Shown here piece by piece: positions 1-12,229 of a stretch of DNA of 64,000 bases. The notes beneath the pieces were generated by a model. That model was not told where the DNA came from. It saw nothing but the letters and a program-made list of their open reading frames with translations, and ran no database searches. Each line of letters begins with the position of its first letter. Position 1 is the first letter of the stretch. The DNA is from Telmatactis stephensoni (taxonomy: Eukaryota; Cnidaria; Anthozoa; Actiniaria; Isophelliidae), in NCBI GenBank assembly GCA_029948255.1, contig JALIZF010001918.1, positions 558,001 to 622,000 of the forward strand. The letters are read 5' to 3'. Both the position numbers and the translations under genes were made by a program.

Positions 1-372
1 ATCTCCAAGCGAACATGTAATATTCTATTTATCATATAATTATCAAATCAAGAGACAACAAGCTATCTTTAGAGTAAATGCGCTCAATTAACCATGGTAA
101 CGATCTTTTCACTAGTGAAAAGAACATGTTATTTTTACTAGTGAAAAGAACAAGTTTTCGAAATTAAGAAATATAGATAGGTATTTTATAAATAATTATA
201 TGATAAAAAAGGTTATCATTAGCATGTGGTGTTTGTTCATCCATCATGAGCCACCCGTTTTGTGCAGTGTTGCATCGCGGAACGTTTTCACCTCTCACCT
301 ACTAAATCACTGAAGTACATATGATTTGCAGCACATTCAAAAATTGAGAATCTACCATGTTTATGTTTCTAG

Positions 373-615
373 CAGCAAGAACGCGACAACATGAACGTGG
401 TTATAACTATAATGGACCATAACGGTACCAAATGCACAGAAAGACATCAAAATGGCAAGCGACATGTTGGTAAAAGTAAAACTAGAACTATGTACACAAG
501 GGAAAACAGTTACCACAAAGTGGACAAGTGGTCGCGAATATGTTTTCCTCTCTCATACGCCCTATTTTTACTGGGGTACTGGCTATATTACTCCTATGTC
601 TATGATGCCTTATGA
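373..615 (+). CDS. Terminal exon of a Cys-loop (pentameric) ligand-gated ion channel, 5' part off the window
   Basis: An acceptor (tttctag) precedes an open frame that ends at a TGA. The 80 encoded residues are a hydrophilic stretch of about 46, rich in Lys, Arg, His and Thr, followed by VDKWSRICFPLSYALFLLGY and a short Tyr-rich tail. The IDK/VDKxSR-hydrophobic-FP(L/V)S(Y/F) pattern is the start of the fourth membrane helix (M4) of glycine/GABA-type receptors. The equivalent exon of the complete channel gene at 22-30 kb ends in the same way (HWIDHASKYIFPISFGLFF), so this is a paralogue. The hydrophilic stretch would be the cytoplasmic M3-M4 loop. No M1-M3 exon is visible in bases 1-372, so the upstream exons are off the left edge; alternatively this is an isolated remnant. 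The frame is intact, and an AATAAA poly(A) signal lies at 764-769, about 150 bases after the stop. Confidence 0.8.
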   Translation, partial: QQERDNMNVVITIMDHNGTKCTERHQNGKRHVGKSKTRTMYTRENSYHKVDKWSRICFPLSYALFLLGYWLYYSYVYDAL

Positions 616-2029
616 ATCGATTTTTAATTAATTTGGGATTAATCAAATATCGATTGGAACCTTCACCAATATATCTACGTGTGTCATCCGTGATCAATAA
701 TTAATCCATTAATCAACTCGAATAATGAAGTGCATGAAATATCGGTTGTCAGTGTAAGTGGAAAATAAAACAATCGATTTTTATTACATTTATCCATGGA
801 GCTCTGAGAACTATTGAAAATGGGTTATTAAAAATGATGCTAGGATCCCATCTTCGCGTCAGTGGACTTCTACAAGAACACATCCTGCAAAGTCCATCCA
901 AGGGCCATCGAAGAACATCTTTTGGTATATTCTTAATGGATGTACAAACTATTTCTTAGGAAATTGCTTGACTACCTCGTCAGACGCAAACAATTCCATC
1001 CGACTTTCTTGTTACTTTATCTGAAAAAATCTATATTCTGTTTTGTGGGTCGACCCAAAACAAACTAAGTTTATGTTACTTTAATCTACAGCTTTTAGTG
1101 CAAAATTTGTGCGTTAAAGATAATTACAGAGGTGCCTTCTTAGAGAGTTATCTGCATAACGTAGCATGGCACACGGCTACGATTTTTAGTGCAACATTAA
1201 TTGTTACGGCAATACGTGTTGCATGTTTTTGAACGAGCTTCAACCGCGCATGCCATGTTACTATGTTACACTACGCTAAAGGCCATTCTCCAAGTTCTCG
1301 CTGAAAGGGAATAAAATCTATTGTTCAAAATTTCGTTGCGAGTAAAGATGACCGCTGCGAGTGATTTCTGCGATGAGCGGAGAATCTGCTTAACGCAGCA
1401 ATAATGTTATGCTAAAACTTGTCCAGTGTAAACTGCTGCACAGACGAATAGTATAAAATGAACTTGATAATAATACATCTCTTGATATCTCTGAACTGTA
1501 ATTCTAAAACCTATGAGTTCTCGTAATCCTTTGTCGGACATTGTCAATTGTATGCCCAGTTTAATCGATTTCACTCTTTCTGTTCCACATTGGCTTGTGT
1601 TTAAAAATGTCGTACAAATTATCTCGTACCCTTTTTTAAAAAAGTATTGAATAAGTGAGGCAGTGTGAAGGCATGTGTGCCGAGAAACATGATTCTAAAT
1701 TAGGACCAGCGTTTCGTCTTTGGGCGCGGTGAGGTGTTGATTGTATTTGGATTTGCAGATGCAGAGTTTCTTTGGACCTTCGGAAATTGTGCGAAGCTAC
1801 TTCGGTCGTGAATAGGGTACTGTCAAACTCTCTCCATCTAAGCCGGAAGGACAATGAACTAACGTATGGATAAAGCATTGCTCTAAAGATATGTTTGTTC
1901 AAAGAGTTCAGTTCAATGGTATAACTGCAATTACCGTCGGGCGCGGTACATGTAGAAAATAAATTGTTGTAGAGGTAATAATCAAAGTGTCTTCGGATCA
2001 TCCTTCGAGCCCGGTTGCTCGAAGGTGGC
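616..2029. other. Downstream flank of the channel exon, no gene seen
   Basis: This holds the presumed 3' UTR and poly(A) signal of the preceding exon (AATAAA at 764-769), then AT-rich sequence. Open frames here are short, lack splice-compatible partners and resemble no family I know. Confidence 0.5.
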
Positions 2030-2112
2030 CGGGTTAGCGCTAAATATAAAAATAACCCAGGGTTAACGGTCTAGAGAAACCTTTGGCTTTGACCCTGTGT
2101 TAGCGCTAATTC
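2030..2112. repeat. Short inverted repeat with TTAGCGCTAA ends
   Basis: GGGTTAGCGCTAA near 2033 is mirrored by the segment ending GTGTTAGCGCTAATTCG near 2112, with CCCAGGGTTAAC between them. It looks like a small foldback element. No target-site duplication is clear. Confidence 0.4.
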
Positions 2113-5100
2113 GCTTTTACCTTCACTTCACTTTACTTCCACCTCCACAAGCAAGCGGCCCCAGGCTAAGTGATCGAACTAATTAAACACCTTAACTGAG
2201 ACTGTGGTTATAGCTAAAGTCAATTGTCTGGATTTCTCCTCACTGTGTCTGTGCCATAACAAAACTTGAAATAGCACCGTATTAAAACTGTAATTCTGTG
2301 GTTTTTCATGCGTGCACTCTCTTGTTAATAGGGCGTACTTTCTAACAAATAAAACCCCAATTGTAGAACAATTTAAAATACGAGGAAAGTGATAAGCGGA
2401 GAGTGAATTTCAAGTGGTTATTGAATAATGTAAAAATATTCAATAATAGATAATTGCATGTTTTTTGTCTACACCTGATTTAAACACCTCAAATATGTAT
2501 TTACTTTTTAATTTAAGTTATTCTTTTAGAAATTGTTCTTCGTTTGATTTATTTTTGACATGAATGTTAGTTAGTCTGAACAACACGCGAAAACTGGTTG
2601 TAAAACTGAAGGCTCCGCAAATGATGTTCTTCGTTGTCTTGTGGCCCAAATGAAAATTCATCGTATTTAATTTTGTAATAAAGTTGTATTCAAAACAGTG
2701 GAGTTTAATAAAAATCTGCAACAATATAAGACCTGGAATGGATTCTTGAGTTCTACTGAAATTGTCAATCCAATTACGATGTTTGCGCAAAAAAAGCTTC
2801 CAAAGTGTATCTATCTATATACATGTAAGCCGCTAAATGTTTTAGCATTGGTGAACGAAAAGACTCTATTTTAATTGCTTTGGTACTGATCTAATTGGTG
2901 TAAAACGATTTTGATTAATATGCCCCCATTTCCAAAAACACTTGAACTACTGGAAAGTGTGTTCTGAAATTAAAACACTATAGAGTCCCATTAAAGTTAT
3001 GTTTCCATTGAACGCGAAACGGTTGGGCTTTGCTGATGATGGCTGTTGAATAACTCTGTATATGTTGTGATTCAAATGTTTCCACTGGTACATTTTTTCT
3101 TTTTCTTAATGTTAAGGGTTTAATGGTGGGTGTATTATGTATTTAGGTTAGCTTTAAAGGATTTACACTGAAAGGTAGTAGATTGAGAAAGTAGAAATGC
3201 CCTGAAAAATTTTAACCAGTGGGAAATTTACATACACTAATTTTTTAAGTTATGCGTCTAAAACCTTATACTAGATTTCTGACCATCAACGCCTCTCCAA
3301 AAAAGTGTATAAAACGAAGTCAAGCCTACTTACAGTCTACTTAATTTGCCCTGCATATTACGTACGCACTTTACTACAAGTTAGTATCAAAATGTTTCAA
3401 TATTCATACGATATTTTCAGTCCAAGACATCTTGCAAACGGAGCGCAATCACTGCGTAACATCCATTGCGAGAAAAAAAAAAAAAAATTCAATATCCCTC
3501 GAAAAATAATTATAGCGCTTAGAGACACTTTTATCTTAATATATTCAGCAGACAGTTTGGACCGCCCGTTGCCAAATTGAGTTTTTTTGGTGATAATAGA
3601 AAATTGCTAACGAGCTGCAGCGAAAAATATTGGGTTAAAAAACTGAGCAGCTTTTCCTGTTTCTATTAACAAAAATATACGTAATGGATGTTTACAAAGG
3701 TAAGTTTTCATTCTCACAAAAGCGGAAAAAATTGATAAGAAAAATTACATAACACCCACCATTTTTGCTTCCGTGTAATTTTTCGTTTCTTTATGGCGAT
3801 CTTTTTCCAATTATTCAAAGCTTAGACGAGTTTTATCATTGCAAGAAACTAATATCCTGTTATCGATAAGGTACATCGATTCATTCGCAGTAACACATCA
3901 GACGGCGGAGTTCGACGAATATTGCATTGGAATGGGCATCAATCAGTGACGTCATACGTGTGTTTATAGTCTTTGTGGGGAAAACCGCTGATTGGGTAAA
4001 TAAATAATTTTCAACTCTAGATTGATAAAAATTTGTTCTCATCTCAAAATGATTGAGTCTCTTTGAAAAATAAAACTACAGTATTACACGGTGATGCTCT
4101 AAACAAAAAGTGACATGTGTGATTTTTGTACTTTGGTTGATTTGGCTATCGAACTACAAAGGTATATTAGCCGGCATACATACTCAAAAGTAATGCATTT
4201 AAATTAAATATAGAACCATATATTTTGTTCTCTTTTTGTCTTTGGGTGAATAGCGCTGGCGTTTAAATGAAAATAGTCTAAACATTTTAAAAGCGCATTT
4301 GAATATTCGCATAAAAAATGGGGATATGGATCAACCAGAAAAATCCAGTACAACTGTTCGTTTTCTATGTGCATGGAAGCATGTATACGCATCCTTATTT
4401 GGTTTGGATTTTTATTCATTGAAGTAGATAAGAAAATGGTAAAGAAACAGGATTTTTTTTCTACTTCGTTGTGTCAGCAATAAATAATTCATTCCTAGTG
4501 TTATGTTATTGGCTTACAAAAGTAACACGCGGTGAGTATGGAAAGCATAATTCAAAACAAATTAAAAACGGCTCAAATTATCTTTAGATAACGAATTCTT
4601 TGTGCCTCTCAGGGAATCTCTTTTTTATTTCTGATTCGGTGTTAGATATTATACATTAGATTAAATTGTCACCGATTTGCCCTGTATGGACACTCCCATT
4701 TATCCCCGCTGATTTGTGACACCTTTCTCACAGACATCTTCAACTGTCTCCGATTTTGATTCTTCTCTGTGTCCTTCATAACCGGCACACCTCACATCAC
4801 TCAACGTTGGCGACTTACAAGGAGCTTTGTAGATGCTAATGGATCGCGAAGGCTTATGAAAAATATCGAATGAAGAAGAAAATTAACTTCAATTTTGATC
4901 AGTTTAAAGGTTAGTGTGTTGACATCTTGATCTGCATCCACTTTTAATACACATATACAAACTAATAATTTTATTTAGAAAAACATTTTTAGTCTCAAAA
5001 ATGTTCAATCTACCAGTAAGAGTGAAGGGATAATGTTTTGGTTGCTGAAATGACAACAATGACTTCAAGATTGCTTGACATAAAGGATATTGATAGCATT

Positions 5101-5767
5101 TTGTGCGAATAGATTCCTTCTTTTCAACACGGAACCGGATCTGTATTTTCTAATCAACAATTAGAGAACGGAAGGAAGAAGCTCAAGAGTGCGTAGTCAA
5201 TATAATCAGGTTCAACGCATAAAATCTTCAAAGCGGTACTTCCAATTTTCGAGTTTCTTAAAAAACACGAACATACTGTAAAATGTTTCAAAGTGAAGTA
5301 ATTGCCGCAGGCGTGCGCATCGTCAAAAGAGCGTCTTCAAAACAAGCTGGCTTATAAAATTGTACACTGATAGAAATGCAAAACTATACACTGATATAGA
5401 TATACAGAATATACGTAGTACGTAGTACAAGATAGTGTGGTAAAGTGTATTAAACTCAATAATGGAAGAAACTAGAAACTTTGAAACCAATTGAAATATA
5501 TAAGATAATCTCTCTCGATATGTTTTCATTTTTATTTATTCGAATCTTTCTTATGGTTATTATTCATTTTTGTCATACTCCTGCATGTAACAAAACAGTA
5601 TTATTAAGGAAATATAACTTTGTGTTAATCAAATCAAATAATGTGCGCAATAACAAGACTATTAACATCGAGTGCATTTTCTATTTTGGCGCTTTGCTCA
5701 ATGAAAGTTTCAAATATCACTTTCACTTGGGTGATATGTTTGATCTAAAGCAAATTTTTATACAATT
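2113..5767. other. AT-rich intergenic stretch, no gene seen
   Basis: No open frame longer than about 95 codons, and none has recognisable composition or splice partners. A TGACGTCA (CRE-type) motif at about 3947-3954 lies in a segment (gacgtcatacgtg) that recurs near 35,728, so it probably belongs to a dispersed repeat and is not a promoter. Confidence 0.5.
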
Positions 5768-5916
5768 ATAGGGGATTATACTACTTCAGTGTATGAGAGG
5801 TTATCACTGAAAGTTAAGTTTTACTCATCACATTAAACATACAGGGCCGTTTGCATAAATCTTACCTTAGACTGGTTTTTTTCTTATTTTTTTCTTTTTC
5901 TTTTTCTCTTTTTTTT

Positions 5917-5917
5917 T

Positions 5918-5977
<60 letters not shown>
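5917..5977. repeat. (TTTC)n microsatellite
   Basis: A nearly uninterrupted tetranucleotide tract of about 60 bp following a T-rich lead-in, inside the repeat cluster. Confidence 0.95.
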
Positions 5978-6202
5978 TTTTGGGGCTGAGACAATAGATA
6001 CACATCGTTCAATGTTTAAACATCGTTTGAGCAATCGACCCACAGTATGTAACTAAAGCAGGTCATTTAATCATAGGGGATTATACGTTTTCATTGTGTA
6101 AGAAATATTACGTGAAAGTTTAGTTTTACTCATCACATTAAACATACAGGGCTATTTATGCCTATAAACCTTAGCCAGTGTTTTCTTTTTTTTTCTTTTT
6201 CT

Positions 6203-6261
<59 letters not shown>

Positions 6262-6262
6262 G
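6203..6262. repeat. (TTG)n microsatellite
   Basis: About 20 pure TTG units following a T-rich stretch, between two units of the repeat cluster. Confidence 0.95.
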
Positions 6263-6303
6263 AGACAATGAACTTTTATCAGGTGTTTTCAAATTCGTAA
6301 ACC

Positions 6304-6564
6304 AGAAAAAGAATTACCATAGCTGGAAAGAGCATGTTAAAATTAGCAAGACAGTGAAGTATGAAGAAATTAAATCCAAAACTCGCGAGAATATGAATTT
6401 TTGAAAAGTGTGAATTTTGTAGGAAAACCTTTGCTGGTAGGCATCTCTTGCCTACCAGCGAATGTTTTCATACAAATTTCGATTTTTGAAAATTCATATC
6501 TTCGTGAGTTTCACAGTTTTACTAATTTTGACGTGCTCTTTCCAGCTATGGTAATTATATTTCT
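6304..6564. mobile_element. Foldback (MITE-like) element of about 260 bp
   Basis: The left arm (AATTACCATAGCTGGAAAGA near 6312) is the complement of the right arm (TCTTTCCAGCTATGGTAATT near 6537). Inner arms AATATGAATTTTTGAAAA and TTTTTGAAAATTCATAT also pair, and the centre is a 9-bp hairpin, CTGGTAGGC / GCCTACCAG (6434-6458). It has no coding capacity. Confidence 0.8.
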
Positions 6565-6981
6565 GTACTGTGACTTTTGGAATTACATGAGTCGACAAAA
6601 GTTCATAGTGGATTAGCTTTTTCAGCGTATAAGAAATATTTCACGCAAGTTTAGTTTTACTCATCACATTAAAACATATATTTATAACTAAAGCAGATCA
6701 TATATTCATAGGGGATTATACTACTTCAATGTATAAGAAGTACCACTGAAAGTTTAGTTTTACTTATCACATTAAACATGTATATAGCAATATATTAACT
6801 AAAGCAGGCTATGTAGTCGTAGGGGGGCCTGTACTACTTTAGTGTTAAGTTATTTCTGAAAGTTTAGTTTTGCTCATCACATTACACATAATATAGTTAT
6901 AATTTACTGCGGTTTTCGACTTTCTGCGAACTCTGACATTCAAACGCCAACCGCCAATAACACTTCTGTCAATCAAAAGTA

Positions 6982-7155
6982 AAAATCACTAATACGAAGA
7001 CCTACTAATACCAAAATGATAGTATAACTATAATATATCGTCTAAAGATCGTATTTGGTCATTTGGTAGCATTTTAGGTACTTTTAGTATAAATTTTGTA
7101 AGTTTTTGTTTTGATGGGTGGAAGAGAATAACCAAATTCCAACGGACTGCTGCTT
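6982..7155 (+). repeat. Direct repeat, copy A (about 170 bp)
   Basis: Shares roughly 90% of bases over its first 100 positions with 8382-8552, including CGTATTTGGTCATTTGGTAG and CAACCAAATTCCAA-type ends. The two copies lie 1.4 kb apart in the same orientation. They could be the ends of a degraded LTR-like unit or simply a duplication. Confidence 0.75.
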
Positions 7156-7922
7156 AGGTTATGTAATGATAGGGGATTATACTACTTTAATGTATAAAAA
7201 AGGATATTACAAAATTGAGGTAGGAGAAGGAATCCCAGCCGTATTAGTCTCTCAAACATAATATTTTTGACATTACTTTGAGACATGAATCTGATTGGTG
7301 AGATCATTTCAGAGGCGGTTACGATGTGTAGTCCAGTAAGCCAGGCAACAGGAGAGAGGAAATTGATTTTAAAGTGCCTCTGACTCCTTGCTTCAAATTA
7401 ACAGTATCCCGATTCAACACTGTGTATATATGACTGCAACAACATTTCTTGGTTTGAGCATGGCGCTGGTGAGTTACGGCGGTTTAAGCTTGCCATATGC
7501 TAATGAAATGACGCCGTCTACCCAGGAATTATTATATATAAAAAGGCCTTTGTTGCAAATGAAACATCTTTTTAACAAATCACTGTTTAATTTTATTAGT
7601 GTATAAAGGATTTCTAGAGTGTTTTCTTGGATATCAGTATCAAGCGCACTTCTAAACCATAAAACAAATATTGCAAATTTTTGGGTGAGACGTCGTCTAA
7701 TTAGAATAAATCCTTGAGATCTCACAAGTATAGATCGATTTCACTGACGTCATCGAGAAAAATAAAGTCGGTTTCAGAGCATCAAATAAAATAAAAATAC
7801 TTGTACCTCAAAGAACAACTAAATCTTTGCAACTCTAGAAAATATTGAGTCAAAAGAGCTTTTCACCACGAAGATACGAATGTTTGAATGTGGGCTTGTT
7901 GTTGGTAAGAATGTATGGGGCC

Positions 7923-7960
7923 GCCATATTGGTGTACACCAATATGTACACCAATATGGC
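7923..7960. repeat. Compact palindrome with GCCATATTGGTGTAC arms
   Basis: Perfect 15-bp arms (7923-7937 and 7946-7960) flank 8 bases. A related GCCATATTGG occurs near 8911, so it belongs to a dispersed family. Confidence 0.75.
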
Positions 7961-8381
7961 GACCATAAATACCAAGCATCGAAATGATATTAAAAATACA
8001 TTTATTTGTTCATTTTATTGATTATATATATAGAAAATGACAATTAAGTTCATTGCCAAAGCAAATGAGGTGAAATTTGTCGCAAATTGATGTGTTCTTA
8101 CGTCGTTTGAAAATGCGTGACTGCATGGCGTGACACAATTTTGGTGCCGATAATTTGCCAAGCGATGAACAGAATCAGACCAAATTTCCAGAGACGACTT
8201 CTTTTCATGATACATACAAAATATCAGGCAATCAGCTTTCTCTGAATTTTAGTTTAGATTTTAGTCCTCTCGTGACGTCACGTGAAATCGATCTATAGAG
8301 CTCAAATGAGGAAATATTGCACAAGTCAACTGTTTACGTGAAGTTTTATCGTTATTGAAATTTTCAGTCAGGAGCACTTTA

Positions 8382-8552
8382 AAAATCACTAATACAAAGA
8401 CCTACTAATACCAAAATGAAAGTATAACTATCATATATCGTCTGAAGATCGTATTTGGTCATTTGGTAGGATTTTAGGTACTTTAATTATTGATTTTTAA
8501 TTTTTTTTGTTTTTATGGGCGGAAACGAACAACCAAATTCCAAAGGACTGCG
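8382..8552 (+). repeat. Direct repeat, copy B (about 170 bp)
   Basis: Partner of 6982-7155; see that entry. It is followed by a run of about 20 C at 8641-8662. Confidence 0.75.
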
Positions 8553-8698
8553 AGTTCGTAGTTGGTATCGAAAACTGCTGAAGATGGTCGCTTCGATATT
8601 CGTTTTTAGTTCAAACTTGAACTAATCGTTTGTGCTTGAACACCCCCCCCCCCCCCCCCCCGTCTTGTTCTCATCAAAAGTGTTGGCTTTTAACTATT

Positions 8699-8848
8699 CA
8701 CCATTTTCCATACATTGGTCCAGTGTTCACAAACAAAGCACTGAAGCGAGGCTCCAGGGTAAACACAAAGGATTATTCCATTTTGTACCCTGAAGCCTCT
8801 CTTGGATGCTTTGTGTGTGATCACTGGACCAATATATGGAAATTGGTG
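8699..8848. mobile_element. Foldback element of 150 bp
   Basis: CACCATTTTCCATACATTGG at the left pairs with CCAATATATGGAAATTGGTG at the right. The pairing continues inward (TCCAGTG/CACTGGA, AAAGCA/TGCTTT, CTTCAGGG-type centre). The overlapping open frames on both strands simply read through this inverted repeat. Confidence 0.8.
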
Positions 8849-9289
8849 TATTACTTGATATTGCTGGTTTTCAATCATTCCCTTGAGAGTCAAAATATAA
8901 AATACTAGCAGCCATATTGGTTGAACGACCAAAACACCAATGAGCAATCTTTTGTTGAAATTCACAACCAAGATGGCCGCCGTGACGACAATTGAAACCC
9001 AGCAATATAATAATATCGATGACATTTATACTGCCCTCCTGCGCACCAGCGCGCGCGCACTTGAACATCATATTTTGTTTGTTTTGATGAAGGCTTGAGT
9101 TTCGAGCCCATTCATGCTGAAACTCTGTTTAAGAAAGTGAGGCGTCCCTGAAAGCTAGTATAACTCTTTTGTTTTCTTTCGTTTGGGACACTAAAACCAG
9201 GGGCAACTCGCCTATACATAAACAGGGCCTAATTAAGCCAATTACCCTCATACAACTGACTCTCTGCCAAAATATCCATTCAACCTCTT

Positions 9290-9669
9290 AGGATGCGTTT
9301 ACACGGGCTATTTCGTCCCCAGCTGAGTTCGTTACGGGACGAGTTTTATTGACACGATTTTCGAATGAGATATTTACATGTTGACATGGAAACTAATTCA
9401 TTGACGGTTGATATGACAGTGGCGTAGTCGGCATTTGTTCGGAAGTACGCACAGCGACTGAAAAGACATCTCGAAGACGGGAAAATCATTCCGTTTCCAA
9501 GTCAATCAATAGTTTGCTAGTATTTTCCCGGCACAAGGTATGCACGTGCGTATGAGCGTCATGGTAGCTACGCCGCTGGAACTTTGGCTTAACATGCATG
9601 CCCTGGACGTCCGAACTGAAACTCGTCACGTGACCAACTCAGTCAGGGACGAAATCGTGGACCTATCCT
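9290..9669. mobile_element. Degenerate MITE with AGGAT...ACACG ends
   Basis: The left end (AGGATGCGTTTACACGGGCT, then ATTTCGTCCC) is approximately inverted at the right (GGGACGAAATCGTGG, then ACCTATCCT). It abuts the TTACAC-family element that begins at 9671. Confidence 0.55.
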
Positions 9670-9670
9670 T

Positions 9671-9980
9671 AAGGCGCTGTTACACGCTGAAACTTTTCCT
9701 CTGAAACTTGCCTCAATCGCCGTTGCGAGACAAGTTTCACAACGCATTGCACCGTGCAACATGGTCATTTAGCTGAAACTTTCCCCGGGTCAGTTTCACG
9801 AGATGGTTTCACGAGACGGTTTCACGAAAAGTAGGACTGCTTTCTACTCCTGCAACAGAAACTTGAACAAGTTTCAGAACGAAATTTCAGCGTATCGAAC
9901 ACCCCCATATGAAATTGATCGGCGATCGGCGATCAACAACACAAGTTTCAGATAAAAGTTTCAGCATGAAACAGCGCTTT
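9671..9980. mobile_element. TTACAC-family MITE, copy 1
   Basis: Starts AAGGCGCTGTTACACGCTGA and ends with the inverted form (TTTCAGCATGAAACAGCGCTTT). The core carries TCGCCGTTGCGAGACAAGTT and GGTTTCACGA motifs. It is about 80% identical by eye to 29,705-30,006 inside the channel gene. Confidence 0.85.
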
Positions 9981-10449
9981 ACTCATCCATCCACTCCTTT
10001 AAACCTAACTCTCTTGTTGTTCTAGAATCTCATAGAAACTCAAAATGCAGCTGCTTTTACGTTTCTTAAACCCTGAGGCACGTGGCTTCTTCCAGACACA
10101 ACATCAAATAAGTTTTAGACCGTGTATGAACTTATTTTCTGGCAATTTCGATTCTTTTTGTGCGACCACATGCTGCTTCATAATGAATGACGTAACGTGG
10201 TTGATAATTTATATTTCAGGGCTTATTCCGACACATGAACAGCATATAGCATCAAAGTTTCATTTTTCTCTCTCTAAAACTAGCCACATATGGCTTCTTA
10301 ATAGTATCGCGTGCTGTTAGCGCAGTGTTCTGCACATTTTAGTCGGTTTTTATTGTTAATTGTTCATGTGAAGTACTTATGACCATGAACTGCACCATAC
10401 AGTTAGTGTTGTTGATTTTCATTTACAATGAGACTGCCAGAGTAGGCTT

Positions 10450-10830
10450 TGTAATTGATAAGTAAAATAAGTAAGTAAGTAAGTATAAGTAAAACTTTAT
10501 TTCCACACGCTAACATATTCAACAAATAACAGCTGGTTTCCAATACGGGCGTGTATAAAAAGAAATAAAAATAAAAATAATATATAATAAAATTTAAATA
10601 ATAAAAAGATATCTTAGTATATATATACTTATGTAAGTCCAAGGGAAAGGAGTTTGTTGTGGAATGAGACTGGGCATTCACAATGTCGTACATCACTAGG
10701 TAGTGAATTCCATAATTTGGCACCATCGTAGCTCAAACTTTTTTTTAAGAATTCGGTTTTTGGTAAGGGCAAAGCAACCTTGTTTGAAGAATCACGTAGA
10801 CAATAATTACTAGAGGCTGCATATGAGTCT
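10450..10830 (-). mobile_element. 3' end of a non-LTR retrotransposon (LINE) with the ORF2 C-terminus
   Basis: On the minus strand an uninterrupted frame from about 10,820 to 10,637 encodes a segment containing LPKTEFLKKSLSYDGAKLWN, then SLPSDVR, then a stop. The SxxYxGAKLWNSLP signature is the C-terminal tail found after the reverse transcriptase of many CR1/RTE-like LINEs. The element ends in an (ACTT)n-like tail at about 10,457-10,490. It is 5' truncated, with no catalytic domain present. Confidence 0.7.
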
Positions 10831-10867
10831 CTAAATAGACTACTAAGTCTGCTTGGTGCCAGATCAT

Positions 10868-12150
10868 GGAATCATTTAGTTCCCCGTTTTCAGAAGTGAG
10901 CTCTTAGTATGAAATCATGATACCACCCATTTGTTTTAGATGGTCTGGTTTTGTGTAAGTTAGTTAGTTTTAGAAGAGGTTTACAGTTCACATAATTCAT
11001 ATATCAGTGAATGCATCACCTAGATGTAGAGTTCGTTTTTATTATATCAATCCTTTATATCATTCTTGGGACACTTGTAGACTGTTTGAGGTTTTGTGTA
11101 ATGACAAATTAAAAATGTTTACCAAAATATTTTACGTTTAATGCAATGTAAAACCTTTATATCATTCTTGAGGCATTTTTAGAACGTTTGAGGTTTTGCG
11201 TAATCACAAGAATGTTTATCTAAAGTTGCTATCAAACATCCAAGTTGATTGTGACTATTTCTATTGCCACATCATCTTCTGAAATCATAGAGTTTTTCTA
11301 GAACAGAGAATTTTTTTTATTCTTCATTATTTCTTGATGTATGTTTGTCAATTTAGTTTCTTATCCAAACCACAATGTTTGTGTAAGAAACCATAACCAT
11401 TTCCTTTGTTATCTCGCAGTATATGTTGTGGAAAACCTTTTCAAAAAGGGCGTGGCTACCATCCATTTCTCTAACATCCTAAGAATTGTCCAACAGCTGA
11501 TTATAAATTGAAGGTCTTTATTTGATTATTGTGAAATAAGTTTTCTATTATAATGGGACTGTTAGAGTAAGCTTTATAATAAATCATTTAGTTTCCCAAT
11601 TTCAAAACTCTTCTATGAAAATTATGACCGATTAGTTTTTGATGTTCTGGTTTTCTTGTGTAAGTTAGTTACTTTTAGAGGAAGTCTATATTCATTTTTC
11701 TTTTTCTTTCCCAAAAATCCTTCGTTAATTCAGTATGCAAACGAAGGCAAGCTCTAGCTATAGTTATAGTTTTTTTAATTTACGTAACTTCTATATACAA
11801 TTCTTTGGACAACTGTAGACCGTTTGACTGAGGTTTTGCGAAATCACAAATATGTCTATCCAAAGCATTAACGCTGACTGTGACAATTTTTTTTGACACA
11901 TCATCTTCTGAAACCATGGAGTTGGACTAGAACAGTGACGTCTTTCTTCTTCATTATTTCTCGGTGGGCATTTCTTAAACAAATTTAAACCCTAATAAAT
12001 GTTTGTGTAATAAAAGCATAACCATTCCTTTGTTACCTTGCCGTATTTGTTACGGAAAACCTTACAAAAAGGGCGTGGTTACAAGCTATTTTCCTAACAG
12101 TCTGAGAATTATAAAATAGCATTATAAATTGAAGACCTTTATTTAATCTC
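10868..12150. repeat. Old tandem duplication, unit about 700 bp
   Basis: Matching landmarks occur in both halves in the same order: ATCATTTAGTTYCCC (10,872 and 11,584), GTGTAAGTTAGTTA (10,953 and 11,653), TAGACYGTTTGA-GGTTTTG (11,077 and 11,817), CACATCATCTTCTGAAA (11,268 and 11,896) and AAAAAGGGCGTGG (11,442 and 12,066). Indels make the period vary, and a further partial copy starts near 11,152. No protein-coding potential is visible. Confidence 0.7.
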
Positions 12151-12229
12151 ACCTTGTTAGTGAATTTATTCTTGCAGATCTTTATTGATTATACCTTGTT
12201 AGTGAATTTATTAGCCCTAATCATTTTAC

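Larger units (their letters stand above)
5768..7206 (+). repeat. Cluster of six related repeat units (AGGGGATTATACTACTT family)
   Basis: Six diverged copies start near 5768, 6073, 6607, 6708, 6819 and 7164. A full unit reads AGGGGATTATACTACTT, then a short variable part, then AGTTTAGTTTTACTCATCAC, then ATTAAACAT, and is often preceded by AACTAAAGCAGG. Where tandem (6708 to 6819) the period is about 110 bp. Between units sit a (TTTC)n tract, a (TTG)n tract and a long foldback. No open frame spans the units, so this is satellite-like or transposon-derived. Confidence 0.7.

Noticed and set aside
3947..3954. TGACGTCA as a CREB-bound promoter element
   Set aside because: The motif lies in a dispersed repeat (also near 35,728) with no gene start nearby.
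8630..9071. Frames of 92 and 111 codons on opposite strands
   Set aside because: Both read through the foldback at 8,699-8,848; no protein family is recognisable.
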